From NCBI GenBank assembly GCA_936450465.1, contig OW388305.1:42360687-42424686 (forward strand): 64,000 nt of DNA. The letters are read 5' to 3'. Each line of letters starts with the position of its first letter. Position 1 is the stretch's first letter. A program made the translations under genes and the position numbers. Below are positions 47,197-62,147 of this stretch, piece by piece. The DNA comes from Gibbula magus. Its lineage: Eukaryota > Mollusca > Gastropoda > Trochida > Trochidae. The notes under the pieces were generated by a model, which saw only the letters and a list, made by a program, of their open reading frames with translations, was not told where the DNA came from and made no database searches.

Positions 47197-48169
47197 ATGG
47201 TAGGTCCCTCGTGTAGCTTTGCTAAACTGACCTTTCTGCGATGTGCAATTCTCAACATTAATGGCATTATTTTGTCATTCTTGAATTATTATATGATAAG
47301 GATAACGTTTTATTTGGTTTTGTAAAAGGTCCACTGACAAATGTCTCCAAATACTTTTAGAGTATTGACATCTGATGTTATGCTACTGGAATGTGATTTA
47401 TATCTCCCGTATTTTCTCCAAAGTTTCGTCTCCTATTGGTCGTCGCTGTCGTAACCCTCCTGATTGTCCCTGGAGAGGCAATCTTTAACAGACGCTTCAA
47501 CATTGACAGGAGAGGCATCGAGATCAGACGAGGTGTGTACATGCAATGAATAATGTTGATTTTTATCATTAAGATTAAGGAGTATAGCTCAAATTGTCAC
47601 AAGCATTTTAGATAATTGAATCTGTATGTTTCTGTGTCATCATATAGTTGTGTGTTGTATTGTTTAACCACCCTGATTAAATGATGTGTTTCTGTCTGCA
47701 GACCTTGTCAAGAAGAGCGTGGAGGGCTACCTCAAACAGATCGGTCTCGGGGATAATGACCAGCAACGGGAGCTCTTCAGTGAGTTTGTGGCCGGTGAGT
47801 GTACAGAACAATATTTTCTTTTCATAATTCACACATTTTACACAGAGAACAGATGTTGTAAAACATGTAGAAGTATTGCAATTTGAATATGTTTAAACTG
47901 TAGATTTGTTCATAAATGTATGATGTATGTACACTCAGATAACGAACAATTAATCAAATGAACACTCAATGAAAGTGTGTGAACGTCTCTCGCTGATTGA
48001 AGGACTGTGAATGCACGTTTAAAGATGGAAACAGTAATAGCTGGCGATGATGGCCAAGACGTGTCCTTATTATTTATAAGCCTTAGAAGAAAGAACCTTT
48101 TTATGAACACTGATGACGAATTGGGAGGTATAAGATGTTTCTGGTATTTTTTCAGACTCTGAGCAGTGA
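47197..48169 (+). CDS. Secreted peptide gene, plus type, copy 6
   Basis: Exons: 47197-47199, 47424-47532, 47702-47794 and 48156-48169. Consensus protein. Intron 2 has lost 11 bp near 47566. The poly(A) hexamer downstream reads AATACA instead of AATAAA, as in copy 7. Confidence 0.8.
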
Positions 48170-49794
48170 AGAAAACGACCCGGGAAACTGACCAAGGATG
48201 AGCAGGCAAAGAAAGCAAACGCCTGTTGTTAAGAGTTTGATGAATACATTTGAAATATAGTTATTACAAACTTGTTCTTATATTCCAGTTGTCTGTGGAC
48301 AATATATGTAGTGTACAATGACATCTGCAGCCTACAGCTGTCATGACACAAGTCATATATACGGGCAATGTAGATTGAAACACTGTTCATCTGTGAAATG
48401 CCTGTTGCATATCAACGACAAGGTGATTACAATTTCTATTACTTGTCTGGAGAACGTTTGTACTTCTGAACTGAAGGGAATGTGGAGAGTTGAAATCCTA
48501 ACTTTGTCAATCCATCTATTCGTAAATGAGTTAAATATGCAAAACCTATTTCAAGATATTATAAAAGTTTCTTGGCATTGATTTAAAATTGATTTTAATA
48601 CGAACGCATCACTAGTTACAAGTCATGTTCGCCGCACCAATTACATACACAAGTAAATGTTATTTGAAAAACAACCCACGGATAGGTTATTTCCAAATCA
48701 AACAGTGCATGTGACTGTGACAGTCGGCACAATCAAGCTCCATACGAATGACCTCCGAGTTCTGACACATACCTATCTAATGCCAGTGCCAAATTATAAA
48801 ACTGATTCACGTTGCATAGGTATCTTTGTTGTGGCATACACGGTTTGTATTTCGTTTCTTCCAACCCAAGTAATACACTCAGTTTTATAAGGGTAATATC
48901 TGCCACTCGCTGGCCATCGAAGCCTTCACTCCGTGGCTCAACCTTCCATACGGAACCACCTCCCCTCACCACTCATCAACAATCTGCACTTCAATCCTCT
49001 TCGCACACCTCTCGACCTTGCCCACCACAGCTGTCATCTCCAGTATGGACTGCCCCAAGAGCTCTCTAAACTCTTTAATACTTTTCACACCTGCTTTACC
49101 AATTTGTCAACATCTTAGATAGAGCTTGTCCCCAAACCACAGTGTGTTGAGTGGAAAGCGCCATTATATTTGCAGGCGTCACTTGGCAACAACCTGCCTA
49201 TGTTTACGGTGTGCGACTACATCAGATATGGTCATGTTGTTACGAACATTCAACTGCAATGTTTTAAAGATTCATGTTTCTCCTCCACATATTCATGTTA
49301 ATATGGTGTGCACCCTCCCAAGGCGTGTTCAATGTATGTGTCTCATGCAACAAATGCCTTAGTGTTGCCAATGTGTATATTAAAGGCGTTCATCACCTCT
49401 CAAAAGGAAGTGAAAAATCGGTTCAACATTTTTCTCAACTCGTAAACATGTTTTAGGGGCATGAATTCACGTTTGACAGTGATTAACTACAACAGTTGCA
49501 TCGTCCTAAATGTTGTCCTGTCCGTACAATTTATGTGTGTCATGTAACAGTGACCAGGTGTGGCGTATTAAGTATGTTAAAGGCATCTACCATCTTTCAA
49601 CATGGAGATGTACAATAGGGTTGGCCAGTACTAGTGTTCCCACCTCGTATACATTTTGATAGGACATGATATCCCATGGTAACTAGATCACCACCATCAG
49701 AACAAGAATTGTACATTTTAGCAACAGTTTATTTAGCTAGTGATTTGCATCTCTTCAATGTCATTCGTCCACTGGGTTTCTTGTCTCCAGATTA

Positions 49795-50538
49795 TCAGCT
49801 CTCTGCAACAGAAATGCATACACTGCTTTACATTGGGTAAATGAATGCGACAGCGCTTATAAAATTGATCAATTTAGGACCTTGCTCTACATATTAATTT
49901 ACATGTACAGTAACAACGCAACAGTAGTTTATACATGTAATCATTTCACTGAAAACGCTTGGATGTCCATTGTGGTAGCCAGAAAAGACAAGAACCAAAC
50001 TCACCATCCAAGCTGTTGAGGGCGTCTTCCACTGACTGCAGGTTGTTCATATCAACACCGGCCTGTCTGAGGTAGCTCTCCACGCTCTTCTTGACCAGAT
50101 CTGCAGACGGGACCAGACAATGACAAATAGTTACAATGATGTCAGACGGAGGGGTGATAATGAGATTGGCATGGACTGGAATGGGGATAGTCAAACTAGT
50201 ATTTATATAAACGTGTGGTTGTTACATTTCTTGGATCATAGCAACCTGGGAATTTTAATCAAACATGTAACTGCTTCAAGACATAAACATATGCCAGTAT
50301 GTAACCTACCTCGCCTGATCTCAATGCCTCTCCTGTCAATGTTGAAGCGTCTGTTAAAGATTGCCTCACCAGGGACAATGAGAAGGGCGACGACTTCGAC
50401 GATCAACAGAAGGCGGAACTGAAGTGACACATTCAGTCAGAATTGTTAAAATATTCTTAACATTTATGAACAATGTAACTTATTTGAAAACAGAGATATG
50501 CTGGATGAGTAATTGGAGTTTATAATATACATTACCAT
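49795..50538 (-). CDS. Secreted peptide gene, minus type, copy 6
   Basis: Exon 1 ATG 50538-50536; exon 2, 50418-50310; exon 3, 50100-50005; exon 4 from 49802 with TGA at 49797-49795. Two replacements fall in the signal peptide: Ala9 to Glu and Thr12 to Ala (LLLIVEVVALL). A charged residue in the hydrophobic core may weaken secretion. Splice sites are intact. Confidence 0.75.
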
Positions 50539-51058
50539 GATGCTGGATACTTCGTGATATTCAGAAGAATGACTTGTCTAAGCTGAACCTAGCCTATATG
50601 TACACTGTAGGTGTGGAAACTCGTTTTACGATTAGATTGCATTTAACAAGTCGGCTACATTGGAAGGTGAAATCCATCTGGTAAACACAGCATGAATCCT
50701 TCATTACCATAATCTCTACCACATTATCAATGTCTAAATGTGGTACACATTGATTCATGTGACTGTAGAGTAGTTAGTGAAACATGAGCCAATGTCCATG
50801 CAACACCTATTCTCTGTTGTCTCAACAGAGAAGCGCCTTATCACGGCATTACATCTTTTGATGGTCAATAAACTGATGTTTAATAACACTTGAGCGCAGC
50901 TGCGTGTTGCACGTCTGTAGGGAGTTGTTGTCTACTTGGCCTACTCAATCGGGATTATTAGCAACATGTGGTTGCCACACTCGATTGCTTATATATACCA
51001 CGAACACAGTCACATTGGCATCCTTCTGGCACTCGTCAACAAGCGATACACAGTCAAC

Positions 51059-52039
51059 ATGGTAGGTCCCTCGTGTAGCTTTGCTAAACTGACCTTTCTG
51101 CGATGTGCACTTCTCAACATTAATGGCATTATTTTGTCATTCTTGAATTATTATATGATAAAGATAACGTTTTATTTGGTTTTGTAAAAGGTCCACTGAC
51201 AAATGTCTCCAAATACTTTTAGAGTATTGACATCTGATGTTATGCTACTGGAATGTGATTTATATCTCCCGTATTTTCTCCAAAGTTTCGTCTCCTATTG
51301 GTCGTCGCTGTCGTAACCCTCCTGATTGTCCCTGGAGAGGCAATCTTTAACAGACGCTTCAACATTGACAGGAGAGGCATCGAGATCAGACGAGGTGTGT
51401 ACATGCAATGAATAATGTTGATTTTTACTTTGGTGTCATTAAGATTAAGGAGTATAGCTCAAATTGTCACAAGCATTTTAGATAATTGAATCTGTATGTT
51501 TCTGTGTCATCATATAGTTGTGTGTTGTATTGTTTAACCACCCTGATTAAATGATGTGTTTCTGTCTGCAGACCTTGTCAAGAAGAGCGTGGAGGGCTAC
51601 CTCAAACAGATCGGTCTCGGGGATAATGACCAGCAACGGGAGCTCTTCAGTGAGTTTGTGGCCGGTGAGTGTACAGAACAATATTTTCTTTTCATAATTC
51701 ACACATTTTACACAGAGAACAGATGTTGTAAAACATGTAGAAGTATTGCAATTTGAATATGTTTAAACTGTAGATTTGTTCATAAATGTATGATGTATGT
51801 ACACTCAGATAACGAACAATTAATCAAATGAACACTCAATGAAAGTGTGTGAACGTCTCTCATTGATTGAAGGACTGTGAATGCACGTTTAAAGATGGAA
51901 ACAGTAATGGCTGGCGATGATGGCCAAGACGTGTCCTTATTATTTATAAGCCTTAGAAGAAAGAACCTTTTTATGAACACTGATGACGAATTGGGAGGTA
52001 TAAGATGTTTCTGGTATTTTTTCAGACTCTGAGCAGTGA
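51059..52039 (+). CDS. Secreted peptide gene, plus type, copy 7
   Basis: Exons: 51059-51061, 51286-51394, 51572-51664 and 52026-52039. Consensus protein. AATACA replaces the AATAAA signal, as in copy 6. Confidence 0.8.
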
Positions 52040-53664
52040 AGAAAACGACCCGGGAAACTGACCAAGGATGAGCAGGCAAAGAAAGCAAACGCCTGTTGTT
52101 AAGAGTTTGATGAATACATTTGAAATATAGTTATTACAAACTTGTTCTTATATTCCAGTTGTCTGTGGACAATATATGTAGTGTACAATGACATCTGCAG
52201 CCTACAGCTGTCATGACACAAGTCATATATACGGGCAATGTAGATTGAAACACTGTTCATCTGTGAAATGCCTGTTGCATATCAACGACAAGGTGATTAC
52301 AATTTCTATTACTTGTCTGGAGAACGTTTGTACTTCTGAACTGAAGGGAATGTGGAGAGTTGAAATCCTAACTTTGTCAATCCATCTATTCGTAAATGAG
52401 TTAAATATGCAAAACCTATTTCAAGATATTATAAAAGTTTCTTGGCATTGATTTAAAATTGATTTTAATACGAACGCATCACTAGTTACAAATCATGTTC
52501 GCCGCACCAATTACATACACAAGTAAATGTTATTTGAAAAACAATCTACGGATAGGTTATTTCCAAATCAAACAGTGCATGTGACTGTGACAGTCGGCAC
52601 AATCAAGCTCCATACGAATGACCTCCGAGTTCTGACACATACCTATCTAATGCCAGTGCCAAATTATAAAACTGATTCACGTTGCATAGGTATCTTTGTT
52701 GTGGCATACACGGTTTGTATTTCGTTTCTTCCAACCCAAGTAATACACTCAGTTTTATAAGGGTAATATCTGCCACTCGCTGGCCATCGAAGCCTTCACT
52801 CCGTGGCTCAACCTTCCATAAGGAACCACCTCCCCTCACCACTCATCAACAATCTGCACTTCAATCCTCTTCGCACACCTCTCGACCTTGCCCACCACAG
52901 CTGTCATCTCCAGTATGGACTGCCCCAAGAGCTCTCTAAACTCTTTAATACTTTTCACACCTGCTTTACCAATTTGTCAACATCTTAAATAGAGCTTGTC
53001 CCCAAACCACAGTGTGTTGAGAGGAAAGCGCCATTTTATTTGCAGGCGTCACTTGGCAACAACCTGCCTATGTTTACGGTGTGCGACTACATCAGATATG
53101 GTCATGTTGTTACGAACATTCAACTGCAATGTTTTAAAGATTCATGTTTCTCCTCCACATATTCATGTTAATATGGTGTGCACCCTCCCAAGGCGTGTTC
53201 AATGTATGTGTCTCATGCAACAAATGCCTTAGTGTTGCCAATGTGTATATTAAAGGCGTTCATCACCTCTCAAAAGGAAGTGTAAAATCGGTTCAACATT
53301 TTTCTCAACTCGTAAACATGTTTTAGGGGCATGAATTCACGTTTGACAGTGATTAACTACAACAGTTGCATCGTCCTAAATGTTGTCCTGTCCGTACAAT
53401 TTATGTGTGTCATGTAACAGTGACCAGGTGTGGCGTATTAAGTATGTTAAAGGCATCTACCATCTTTCAACATGGATATGTACAATAGGGTTGGCCAGTA
53501 CTAGTGTTCCCACCTCGTATACATTTTGATAGGACATGATATACCATGGTAACTAGATCACCACAATCAGAACAAGAATTGTACATTTTAGCAACAGTTT
53601 ATTTAGCTAGTGATTTGCATCTCTTCAATGTCATTCGTCCACTGGGTTTCTTGTCTCCAGATTA

Positions 53665-54408
53665 TCAGCTCTCTGCAACAGAAATGCATACACTGCTTTA
53701 CATTGGGTAAATGAATGCGACAGCGCTTATAAAATTGATCAATTTAGGACCTTGCTCTACATATTAATTTACATGTACAGTAACAACGCAACAGTAGTTT
53801 ATACATGTAATCATTTCACTGAAAACGCTTGGATATCCATTGTGGTAGCCAGAAAAGACAAGAACCAAACTCACCATCCAAGCTGTTGAGGGCGTCTTCC
53901 ACTGACTGCAGGTTGTTCATATCAACACCGGCCTGTCTGAGGTAGCTCTCCACGCTCTTCTTGACCAGATCTGCAGACGGGACCAGACAATGACAAACAG
54001 TTACAATGATGTCAGACGGAGGGGTGATAATGAGATTGGCATGGACTGGAATGGGGATAGTCAAACTAGTATTTATATAAACGTGTGGTTGTTACATTTC
54101 TTGGATCATAGCAACCTGGGAATTTTAATCAAACATGTAACTGCTTCAAGACATAAACATATGCCAGTATGTAACCTACCTCGCCTGATCTCAATGCCTC
54201 TCCTGTCAATGTTGAAGCGTCTGTTAAAGATTGCCTCACCAGGGACAATGAGAAGGGTGACGACTGCGACGATCAACAGAAGGCGGAACTGAAGTGACAC
54301 ATTCAGTCAGAATTGTTAAAATATTCTTAACATTTATGAACAATGTAACTTATTTGAAAACAGAGATATGCTGGATGAGTAATTGGAGTTTATAATATAC
54401 ATTACCAT
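53665..54408 (-). CDS. Secreted peptide gene, minus type, copy 7
   Basis: Exon 1 ATG 54408-54406; exon 2, 54288-54180; exon 3, 53970-53875; exon 4 from 53672 with TGA at 53667-53665. The protein is identical to copies 4 and 5. Confidence 0.8.
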
Positions 54409-54928
54409 GATGCTGGATACTTCGTGATATTCAGAAGAATGACTTGTCTAAGCTGAACCTAGCCTATATGTACACTGTAGGTGTGGAAACTCGTTTTACG
54501 ATTAGATTGCATTTAACAAGTCGGCTACATTGGAAGGTGAAATCCATCTGGTAAACACAGCATGAATCCTTCATTACCATAATCTCTACCACATTATCAA
54601 TGTCTAAATGTGGTACACATTGATTCATGTGACTGTAGAGTAGTTAGTGAAACATGAGCCAATGTCCGTGCAACACCTATTCTCTGTTGTCTCAACAGAG
54701 AAGCGCCTTATCACGGCATTACATCTTTTGATGGTCAATAAACTGATGTTTAATAACACTTGAGCGCAGCTGAGTGTTGCACGTCTGTAGGGAGTTGTTG
54801 TCTACTTGGCCTACTCAATCGGGATTATTAGCAACATGTGGTTGCCACACTCGATTGCTTATATATACCACGAACACAGTCACATTGGCATCCTTCTGGC
54901 ACTCGTCAACAAGCGATACACAGTCAAC

Positions 54929-55909
54929 ATGGTAGGTCCCTCGTGTAGCTTTGCTAAACTGACCTTTCTGCGATGTGCAATTCTCAACATTAATGGCATT
55001 ATTTTGTCATTCTTGAATTATTATATGATAAGGATAACGTTTTATTTGGTTTTGTAAAAGGTCCACTGACAAATGTCTCCAAATACTTTTAGAGTATTGA
55101 CATCTGATGTTATGCTACTGGAATGTGATTTATATCTCCCGTATTTTCTCCAAAGTTTCGTCTCCTATTGGTCGTCGCTGTCGTAACCCTCCTGATTGTC
55201 CCTGGAGAGGCAATCTTTAACAGACGCTTCAACATTGACAGGAGAGGCATCGAGATCAGACGAGGTGTGTACATGCAATGAATAATGTTGATTTTTACTT
55301 TGGTGTCATTAAGATTAAGGAGTATAGCTCAAATTGTCACAAGCATTTTAGATAATTGAATCTGTATGTTTCTGTGTCATCATATAGTTGTGTGTTGTAT
55401 TGTTTAACCACCCTGATTAAATGATGTGTTTCTGTCTGCAGACCTTGTCAAGAAGAACGTGGAGGGCTACCTCAAACAGATCGGTCTCGGGGATAATGAC
55501 CAGCAACGGGAGCTCTTCAGTGAGTTTGTGGCCGGTGAGTGTACAGAACAATATTTTCTTTTCATAATTCACACATTTTACACAGAGAACAGATGTTGTA
55601 AAACATGTAGAAGTATTGCAATTTGAATATGTTTAAACTGTAGATTTGTTCATAAATGTATGATGTATGTACACTCAGATAACGAACAATTAATCAAATG
55701 AACACTCAATGAAAGTGTGTGAACGTCTCTCGCTGATTGAAGGACTGTGAATGCACGTTTAAAGATGGAAACAGTAATAGCTGGCGATGATGGCCAAGAC
55801 GTGTCCTTATTATTTATAAGCCTTAGAAGAAAGAACCTTTTTATGAACACTGATGACGAATTGGGAGGTATAAGATGTTTCTGGTATTTTTTCAGACTCT
55901 GGGCAGTGA
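54929..55909 (+). CDS. Secreted peptide gene, plus type, copy 8
   Basis: Exons: 54929-54931, 55156-55264, 55442-55534 and 55896-55909. Two replacements: Ser43 to Asn (LVKKNVEGY) and Glu71 to Gly in the last exon (DSGQ). AATAAA is restored here. Confidence 0.8.
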
Positions 55910-57534
55910 AGAAAACGACCCGGGAAACTGACCAAGGATGAGCAGGCAAAGAAAGCAAACGCCTGTTGTTAAGAGTTTGATGAATAAATTTGAAATATAG
56001 TTATTACAAACTTGTTCTTATATTCCAGTTGTCTGTGGACAATATATGTAGTGTACAATGACATCTGCAGCCTACAGCTGTCATGACACAAGTCATATAT
56101 ACGGGCAATGTAGATTGAAACACTGTTCATCTGTGAAATGCCTGTTGCATATCAACGACAAGGTGATTACAATTTCTATTACTTGTCTGGAGAAAGTTTG
56201 TACTTCTGAACTGAAGGGAATGTGGAGAGTTGAAATCCTAACTTTGTCAATCCATCTATTCGTAAATGAGTTAAATATGCAAAACCTATTTCAAGATATT
56301 ATAAAAGTTTCTTGGCATTGATTTAAAATTGATTTTAATACGAACGCATCACTAGTTACAAGTCATGTTCGCCGCACCAATTACATACACAAGTAAATGT
56401 TATTTGAAAAACAACCCACGGATAGGTTATTTCCAAATCAAACAGGGCATGTGACTGTGACAGTCGGCACAATCAAGCTCCATACGAATGACCTCCGAGT
56501 TCTGACACATACCTATTTAATGCCAGTGCCAAATTATAAAACTGATTCACGTTGCATAGGTATCTTTGTTGTGGCATACACGGTTTGTATTTCGTTTCTT
56601 CCAACCCAAGTTATACACTCAGTTTTATAAGGGTAATATCTGCCACTCGCTGGCCATCGAAGCCTTCACTCCGTGGCTCAACCTTCCATACGGAACCACC
56701 TCTCCTCACCACTCATCAACAATCTGCACTTCAATCCTCTTCGCACACCTCTCGACCTTGCCCACCACAGCTGTCATCTCCAGTATGGACTGCCCCAAGA
56801 GCTCTCTAAACTCTTTAATACTTTTCACACCTGCTTTACCAATTTGTCAACATCTTAAATAGAGCTTGTCCCCAAACCACAGTGTGTTGAGAGGAAAGCG
56901 CCATTTTATTTGCAGGCGTCACTTGGCAACAACCTGCCTATGTTTACGGTGTGCGACTACATCAGATATGGTCATGTTGTTACGAACATTCAACTGCAAT
57001 GTTTTAAAGATTCATGTTTCTCCTCCACATATTCATGTTAATATGGTGTGCACCCTCCCAAGGCGTGTTCAATGTATGTGTCTCATGCAACAAATGCCTT
57101 AGTGTTGCCAATGTGTATATTAAAGGCGTTCATCACCTCTCAAAAGGAAGTGTAAAATCGGTTCAACATTTTTCTCAACTCGTAAACATGTTTTAGGGGC
57201 ATGAATTCACGTTTGACAGTGATTAACTACAACAGTTGCATCGTCCTAAATGTTGTCCTGTCCGTACAATTTATGTGTGTCATGTAACAGTGACCAGGTG
57301 TGGCGTATTAAGTATGTTAAAGGCATCTACCATCTTTCAACATGGATATGTACAATAGGGTTGGCCAGTACTAGTGTTCCCACCTCGTATACATTTTGAT
57401 AGGACATGATATACCATGGTAACTAGATCACCACAATCAGAACAAGAATTGTACATTTTAGCAACAGTTTATTTAGCTAGTGATTTGCATCTCTTCAATG
57501 TCATTCGTCCACTGGGTTTCTTGTCTCCAGATTA

Positions 57535-58278
57535 TCAGCTCTCTGCAACAGAAATGCATACACTGCTTTACATTGGGTAAATGAATGCGACAGCGCTTAT
57601 AAAATTGATCAATTTAGGACCTTGCTCTACATATTAATTTACATGTACAGTAACAACGCAACAGTAGTTTATACATGTAATCATTTCACTGAAAACGCTT
57701 GGATATCCATTGTGGTAGCCAGAAAAGACAAGAACCAAACTCACCATCCAAGCTGTTGAGGGCGTCTTCCACTGACTGCAGGTTGTTCATATCAACACCG
57801 GCCTGTCTGAGGTAGCTCTCCACGCTCTTCTTGACCAGATCTGCAGACGGGATCAGACAATGACAAATAGTTACAATGATGTCAGACGGAGGGGTGATAA
57901 TGAGATTGGCATGGACTGGAATGGGGATAGTCAAACTAGTATTTATATAAACGTGTGGTTGTTACATTTCTTGGATCATAGCAACCTGGGAATTTTAATC
58001 AAACATGTAACTGCTTCAAGACATAAACATATGCCAGTATGTAACCTACCTCGCCTGATCTCAATGCCTCTCCTGTCAATGTTGAAGCGTCTGTTAAAGA
58101 TTGCCTCACCAGGGACAATGAGAAGGGTGACGACTGCGACGATCAACAGAAGGCGGAACTGAAGTGACACATTCAGTCAGAATTGTTAAAATATTCTTAA
58201 CATTTATGAACAATGTAACTTATTTGAAAACAGAGATATGCTGGATGAGTAATTGGAGTTTATAATATACATTACCAT
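57535..58278 (-). CDS. Secreted peptide gene, minus type, copy 8
   Basis: Exon 1 ATG 58278-58276; exon 2, 58158-58050; exon 3, 57840-57745; exon 4 from 57542 with TGA at 57537-57535. The protein is identical to copies 4, 5 and 7. Confidence 0.8.
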
Positions 58279-58798
58279 GATGCTGGATACTTCGTGATAT
58301 TCAGAAGAATGACTTGTCTAAGCTGAACCTAGCCTATATGTACACTGTAGGTGTGGAAACTCGTTTTACGATTAGATTGCATTTAACAAGTCGGCTACAT
58401 TGGAAGGTGAAATCCATCTGGTAAACACAGCATGAATCCTTCATTACCATAATCTCTACCACATTATCAATGTCTAAATGTGGTACACATTGATTCATGT
58501 GACTGTAGAGTAGTTAGTGAAACATGAGCCAATGTCCATGCAACACCTATTCTCTGTTGTCTCAACAGAGAAGCGCCTTATCACGGCATTACATCTTTTG
58601 ATGGTCAATAAACTGATGTTTAATAACACTTGAGCGCAGCTGCGTGTTGCACGTCTGTAGGGAGTTGTTGTCTACTTGGCCTACTCAATCGGGATTATTA
58701 GCAACATGTGGTTGCCACACTCGATTGCTTATATATACCACGAACACAGTCACATTGGCATCCTTCTGGCACTCGTCAACAAGCGATACACAGTCAAC

Positions 58799-59779
58799 AT
58801 GGTAGGTCCCTCGTGTAGCTTTGCTAAACTGACCTTTCTGCGATGTGCAATTCTCAACATTAATGGCATTATTTTGACATTCTTGAATTATTTTATGATA
58901 AGGATAACGTTTTATTTGGTTTTGTAAAAGGTCCACTGACAAATGTCTCCAAATACTTTTAGAGTATTGACATCTGATGTTATGCTACTGGAATGTGATT
59001 TATATCTCCCGTATTTTCTCCAAAGTTTCGTCTCCTATTGGTCGTCGCTGTCGTAACCCTCCTGATTGTCCCTGGAGAGGCAATCTTTAACAGACGCTTC
59101 AACATTGACAGGAGAGGCATCGAGATCAGACGAGGTGTGTACATGCAATGAATAATGTTGATTTTTACTTTGGTGTCATTAAGATTAAGGAGTATAGCTC
59201 AAATTGTCACAAGCATTTTAGATAATTGAATCTGTATGTTTCTGTGTCATCATATAGTTGTGTGTTGTATTGTTTAACCACCCTGATTAAATGATGTGTT
59301 TCTGTCTGCAGACCTTGTCAAGAAGAGCGTGGAGGGCTACCTCAAACAGATCGGTCTCGGGGATAATGACCAGCAACGGGAGCTCTTCAGTGAGTTTGTG
59401 GCCGGTGAGTGTACAGAACAATATTTTCTTTTCATAATTCACACATTTTACACAGAGAACAGATGTTGTAAAACATGTAGAAGTATTGCAATTTGAATAT
59501 GTTTAAACTGTAGATTTGTTCATAAATGTATGATGTATGTACACTCAGATAACGAACAATTAATCAAATGAACACTCAATGAAAGTGTGTGAACGTCTCT
59601 CGCTGATTGAAGGACTGTGAATGCACGTTTGAAGATGGAAACAGTAATAGCTGGCGATGATGGCCAAGACGTGTCCTTATTATTTATAAGCCTTAGAAGA
59701 AAGAACCTTTTTATGAACACTGATGACGAATTGGGAGGTATAAGATGTTTCTGGTATTTTTTCAGACTCTGAGCAGTGA
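58799..59779 (+). CDS. Secreted peptide gene, plus type, copy 9
   Basis: Exons: 58799-58801, 59026-59134, 59312-59404 and 59766-59779. Consensus protein. The base after the stop region differs (GTGAATAAAA), creating an extra AATAAA 2 bp after the TGA. Confidence 0.8.
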
Positions 59780-61403
59780 ATAAAACGACCCGGGAAACTG
59801 ACCAAGGATGAGCAGGCAAAGAAAGCAAACGCCTGTTGTTAAGAGTTTGATGAATAAATTTGAAATATAGTTATTACAAACTTGTTCTTATATTCCAGTT
59901 GTCTGTGGACAATATATGTAGTGTACAATGACATCTGCAGCCTACAGCTGTCATGACACAAGTCATATATACGGGCAATGTAGATTGAAACACTGTTCAT
60001 CTGTGAAATGCCTGTTGCATATCAACGACAAGGTGATTACAATTTCTATTACTTGTCTGGAGAACGTTTGTACTTCTGAACTGAAGGGAATGTGGAGAGT
60101 TGAAATCCTAACTTTGTCAATCCATCTATTCGTAAATGAGTTAAATATGCAAAACCTATTTCAAGATATTATAAAAGTTTCTTGGCATTGATTTAAAATG
60201 ATTTTAATACGAACGCATCACTAGTTACAAGTCATGTTCGCCGCACCAATTACATACACAAGTAAATGTTATTTGAAAAACAACCCACGGATAGGTTATT
60301 TCCAAATCAAACAGGGCATGTGACTGTGACAGTCGGCACAATCAAGCTCCATACGAATGACCTCCGAGTTCTGACACATACCTATCTAATGCCAGTGCCA
60401 AATTATAAAACTGATTCACGTTGCATAGGTATCTTTGTTGTGGCATACACGGTTTGTATTTCGTTTCTTCCAAACCAAGTAATACACTCAGTTTTATAAG
60501 GGTAATATCTGCCACTCGCTGGCCATCGAAGCCTTCACTCCGTGGCTCAACCTTCCATACGGAACAACCTCCCCTCACCACTCATCAACAATCTGCACTT
60601 CAATCCTCTTCGCACACCTCTCGACCTTGCCCACCACAGCTGTCATCTCCAGTATGGACTGCCCCAAGAGCTCTCTAAACTCTTTAATACTTTTCACACC
60701 TGCTTTACCAATTTGTCAACATCTTAAATAGAGCTTGTCCCCAAACCACAGTGTGTTGAGAGGAAAGCGCCATTTTATTTGCAGGCGTCACTTGGCAACA
60801 ACCTGCCTATGTTTACGGTGTGCGACTACATCAGATATGGTCATGTTGTTACGAACATTCAACTGCAATGTTTTAAAGATTCATGTTTCTCCTCCACATA
60901 TTCATGTTAATATGGTGTGCACCCTCCCAAGGCGTGTTCAATGTATGTGTCTCATGCAACAAATGCCTTAGTGTTGCCAATGTGTATATTAAAGGCGTTC
61001 ATCACCTCTCAAAAGGAAGTGTAAAATCGGTTCAACATTTTTCTCAACTCGTAAACATGTTTTAGGGGCATGAATTCACGTTTGACAGTGATTAACTACA
61101 ACAGTTGCATCGTCCTAAATGTTGTCCTGTCCGTACAATTTATGTGTGTCATGTAACAGTGACCAGGTGTGGCGTATTAAGTATGTTAAAGGCATCTACC
61201 ATCTTTCAACATGGATATGTACAATAGGGTTGGCCAGTACTAGTGTTCCCACCTCGTATACATTTTGATAGGACATGATATCCCATGGTAACTAGATCAC
61301 CACAATCAGAACAAGAATTGTACATTTTAGCAACAGTTTATTTAGCTAGTGATTTGCATCTCTTCAATGTCATTCGTCCACTGGGTTTCTTGTCTCCAGA
61401 TTA

Positions 61404-62147
61404 TCAGCTCTCTGCAACAGAAATGCATACACTGCTTTACATTGGGTAAATGAATGCGACAGCGCTTATAAAATTGATCAATTTAGGACCTTGCTCTACA
61501 TATTAATTTACATGTACAGTAACAACGCAACAGTAGTTTATAAATGTAATCATTTCACTGAAAACGCTTGGATGTCCATTGTGGTAGCCAGAAAAGACAA
61601 GAACCAAACTCACCATCCAAGCTGTTGAGGGCGTCTTCCACTGACTGCAGGTTGTTCATATCAACACCGGCCTGTCTGAGGTAGCTCTCCACGCTCTTCT
61701 TGACCAGATCTGCAGACGGGACCAGACAATGACAAATAGTTACAATGATGTCAGACGGAGGGGTGATAATGAGATTGGCATGGACTGGAATGGGGATAGT
61801 CAAACTAGTATTTATATAAACGTGTGGTTGTTACATTTCTTGGATCATAGCAACCTGGGAATTTTAATCAAACATGTAACTGCTTCAAGACATAAACATA
61901 TGCCAGTATGTAACCTACCTCGCCTGATCTCAATGCCTCTCCTGTCAATGTTGAAGCGTCTGTTAAAGATTGCCTCACCAGGGACAATGAGAAGGGTGAC
62001 GACTGCGACGATCAACAGAAGGCGGAACTGAAGTGACACATTCAGTCAGAATTGTTAAAATATTCTTAACATTTATGAACAATGTAACTTATTTGAAAAC
62101 AGAGATATGCTGGATGAGTAATTGGAGTTTATAATATACATTACCAT
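61404..62147 (-). CDS. Secreted peptide gene, minus type, copy 9
   Basis: Exon 1 ATG 62147-62145; exon 2, 62027-61919; exon 3, 61709-61614; exon 4 from 61411 with TGA at 61406-61404. The protein is identical to copies 4, 5, 7 and 8. Confidence 0.8.
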
